Shown one piece after another: positions 62,884 to 64,000 of a stretch of 64,000 nucleotides of DNA (positions are counted from its first letter, which is position 1; each line of letters begins with the position of its first letter). Below the pieces are notes generated by a model, which searched no databases, was not told the DNA's origin, and saw only the letters and a program-made list of their open reading frames with translations. The stretch spans positions 682,001-746,000 of the forward strand of contig NZ_QUOK01000001.1 in NCBI RefSeq assembly GCF_003390325.1, written 5' to 3'. Made by a program: the position numbers and the translations under genes. Source of the DNA: Rhodohalobacter sp. SW132. Lineage in GTDB: Bacteria > Bacteroidota > Rhodothermia > Balneolales > Balneolaceae.

Positions 62884-63870
62884 ATGAACTATCGAACACT
62901 TGGCAAAACCGGCTTTAAAATCTCTGAAATCTCCCTGGGAACCTGGCAGCTTGGCGGAAAGTGGGGAACGGACTTCGATGAAAAAATTGCGGCTGAAACT
63001 CTGGATACGGCGATTGAAGCGGGAGTAAATTTTATCGACACGGCCGATGTGTATAAAGGCACTGAAAGCGAAGTTGCCGTCGGAAAAGCGGTGAAGCGGA
63101 CCGATAAACAAATCCACGTGGCAACAAAATGTGGCCGGCAGATCAATCCCCACATCAATGAAAATTACACTCCGGAAGTTCTCCGGGGATATGTAGAAGA
63201 TTCCCTCCAGCGGATGAATCTCGAAACGATTGACCTGATTCAGCTCCACTGCCCGCCCACCGAGGTGTATTACCGACCTGAGATTTTCGGCGAATTTGAA
63301 AAGCTGAAAGAGGAAGGAAAGATTCAGAATTTGGGAGTGAGTATCGAAAAAGTGGAGGAAGGGATCAAAGCCCTGGAATATGATAATGTGACCTCCATCC
63401 AGGTGATTTATAACATGTTTCGGCAGCGTCCTCATGAAGTGCTTTTCCCGATGGCACAAGAGAAAAATGTGGGTATTATCGTCCGGGTTCCACTGGCGAG
63501 CGGCCTGCTGACCGGTAAGTTTTCGAAGGAAACCACATTTGGTGAAAAGGATCACCGCAACTTCAATCGTGAGGGAAAGTTTTTTGATGTGGGCGAAACC
63601 TTTTCAGGGATTCCATACGAAAAGGGAGTGGAAGCAGTGAATGAGCTGAAAGAAATTCTTCCGGATGATGAAAATCTTGTCCACCTGGCCCTTCGATGGG
63701 TATTGATGAGCGACGAGGTTAGCTGCGTAATTCCCGGCGCATCATCCGTGGATCATGTAAAGTCCAATGCTGAAGCAGCAGAAAAACCGCCGGTTTCTGA
63801 TGAGATCATGAAAGAGATTGATCGGGTGTACAGTGAGCAGATCAAACCGCTTGTGCATCAGCGGTGGTAG
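62884..63870 (+). CDS. Aldo/keto reductase
   Basis: 328 residues. (beta/alpha)8 oxidoreductase: catalytic Asp and Tyr in NFIDTADVYKGTESEVAVGK, Lys in HVATKCGR, His in IQLHCPP. The NADPH region near the C-terminus has VIPGASSVDHVKSNAEA. Closest to the AKR of the general YajO/IolS kind. Substrate unknown. Confidence 0.94.
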   Translation: MNYRTLGKTGFKISEISLGTWQLGGKWGTDFDEKIAAETLDTAIEAGVNFIDTADVYKGTESEVAVGKAVKRTDKQIHVATKCGRQINPHINENYTPEVLRGYVEDSLQRMNLETIDLIQLHCPPTEVYYRPEIFGEFEKLKEEGKIQNLGVSIEKVEEGIKALEYDNVTSIQVIYNMFRQRPHEVLFPMAQEKNVGIIVRVPLASGLLTGKFSKETTFGEKDHRNFNREGKFFDVGETFSGIPYEKGVEAVNELKEILPDDENLVHLALRWVLMSDEVSCVIPGASSVDHVKSNAEAAEKPPVSDEIMKEIDRVYSEQIKPLVHQRW

Positions 63871-63934
63871 CAGGAAGGTTTCCAGGTAAAATATAATCAC
63901 TCCCGGTATAGTCCTGCAATTGCTGCAATTACAA

Positions 63935-64000
63935 TCAATACGTAAAGCCTAATTCATCAAGACCGTTTTGGATATCTTCGTTGCTCATAAAAAGATCCCA
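63935..64000 (-). CDS. Partial CDS, C-terminal end only
   Basis: The minus strand ends in a stop at 63935-63937; the visible tail reads MSNEDIQNGLDELGFTY (or is part of a longer protein continuing beyond the window). Too short to identify. Convergent with the aldo/keto reductase, 64 bp apart. Confidence 0.4.
   Translation of the reverse strand, partial: WDLFMSNEDIQNGLDELGFTY

Noticed and set aside
1-64000. tRNA genes, rRNA genes or CRISPR arrays
   Set aside because: Intergenic stretches were read on both strands; no T-loop GTTCGAATC-type signal with cloverleaf arms and no regularly spaced repeats with spacers were found.

Overview
The window reads as a typical chromosomal segment of a Gram-negative bacterium of the Bacteroidota/Balneolota group, most likely Balneolaceae or a close relative. 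This is inferred from gene content: a SusC/SusD pair, many lipobox lipoproteins, a YaiO-type barrel, a DUF4168 protein, and a Nif3 gene paired with a zinc-less zinc-ribbon protein. About 60 protein genes, one RNase P RNA and no tRNA or rRNA genes were found. Coding density is high and the tone is mostly housekeeping and envelope.

Layout. 1-4.0 kb (minus): a MacB-like export operon (permease, HlyD-type adaptor, ATPase cut by the window edge). 4.2-11.2 kb: a double glycosyltransferase, a SirB1-like protein, arginine deiminase, a membrane site-2-type protease, a small lipoprotein and smpB. 11.2-14.4 kb (minus): DUF4168 protein, rnpB, a coiled-coil protein and Nif3. 14.6-17.6 kb (plus): a run of YggS, two small membrane/coiled-coil proteins, DivIVA and purine nucleoside phosphorylase, followed by an unknown acidic protein. 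18.7-22.0 kb (minus): isoaspartyl peptidase, slipin and NfeD. 22.2-26.3 kb (plus): argF-argG-argH preceded by an apparent arginine leader peptide and terminator. 26.5-34.9 kb: SusC/SusD, then a serine hydrolase, a rhodanese lipoprotein, a YaiO barrel and an HD protein. 35.5-42.2 kb: a regulator with a strong operator-like dyad, a tiny ORF, a LolA-like protein, two FtsX permeases, a LolD ATPase and an outer-membrane barrel. This cluster is interrupted by a DUF559 endonuclease cassette bounded by inverted palindromic repeats. 42.2-55.1 kb: mostly minus-strand metabolic and envelope genes, including a tandem pair of D-aminoacylase-like lipoproteins, PlsC, DUF4159, a CDF transporter, UppP and a GAF kinase, plus a plus-strand pair of fluoride channels. 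55.4-64 kb: S9 peptidase, GH127 glycosidase, DinB, a sodium/solute symporter and an aldo/keto reductase.

The most striking observation is the arg leader (22237-22374). A 21-codon ORF carries five consecutive arginine codons. A 13-bp antiterminator can form just downstream, and it competes with a near-perfect terminator ahead of argF. The upstream gene is divergent, so the terminator has no other obvious client. This fits ribosome-mediated attenuation of arginine biosynthesis. Second in interest is the DUF559 cassette: its repeat architecture recurs without the gene 2 kb away, inside the 3' end of the ATPase gene of the same operon. All functional statements come from reading sequence motifs; no database search was run.
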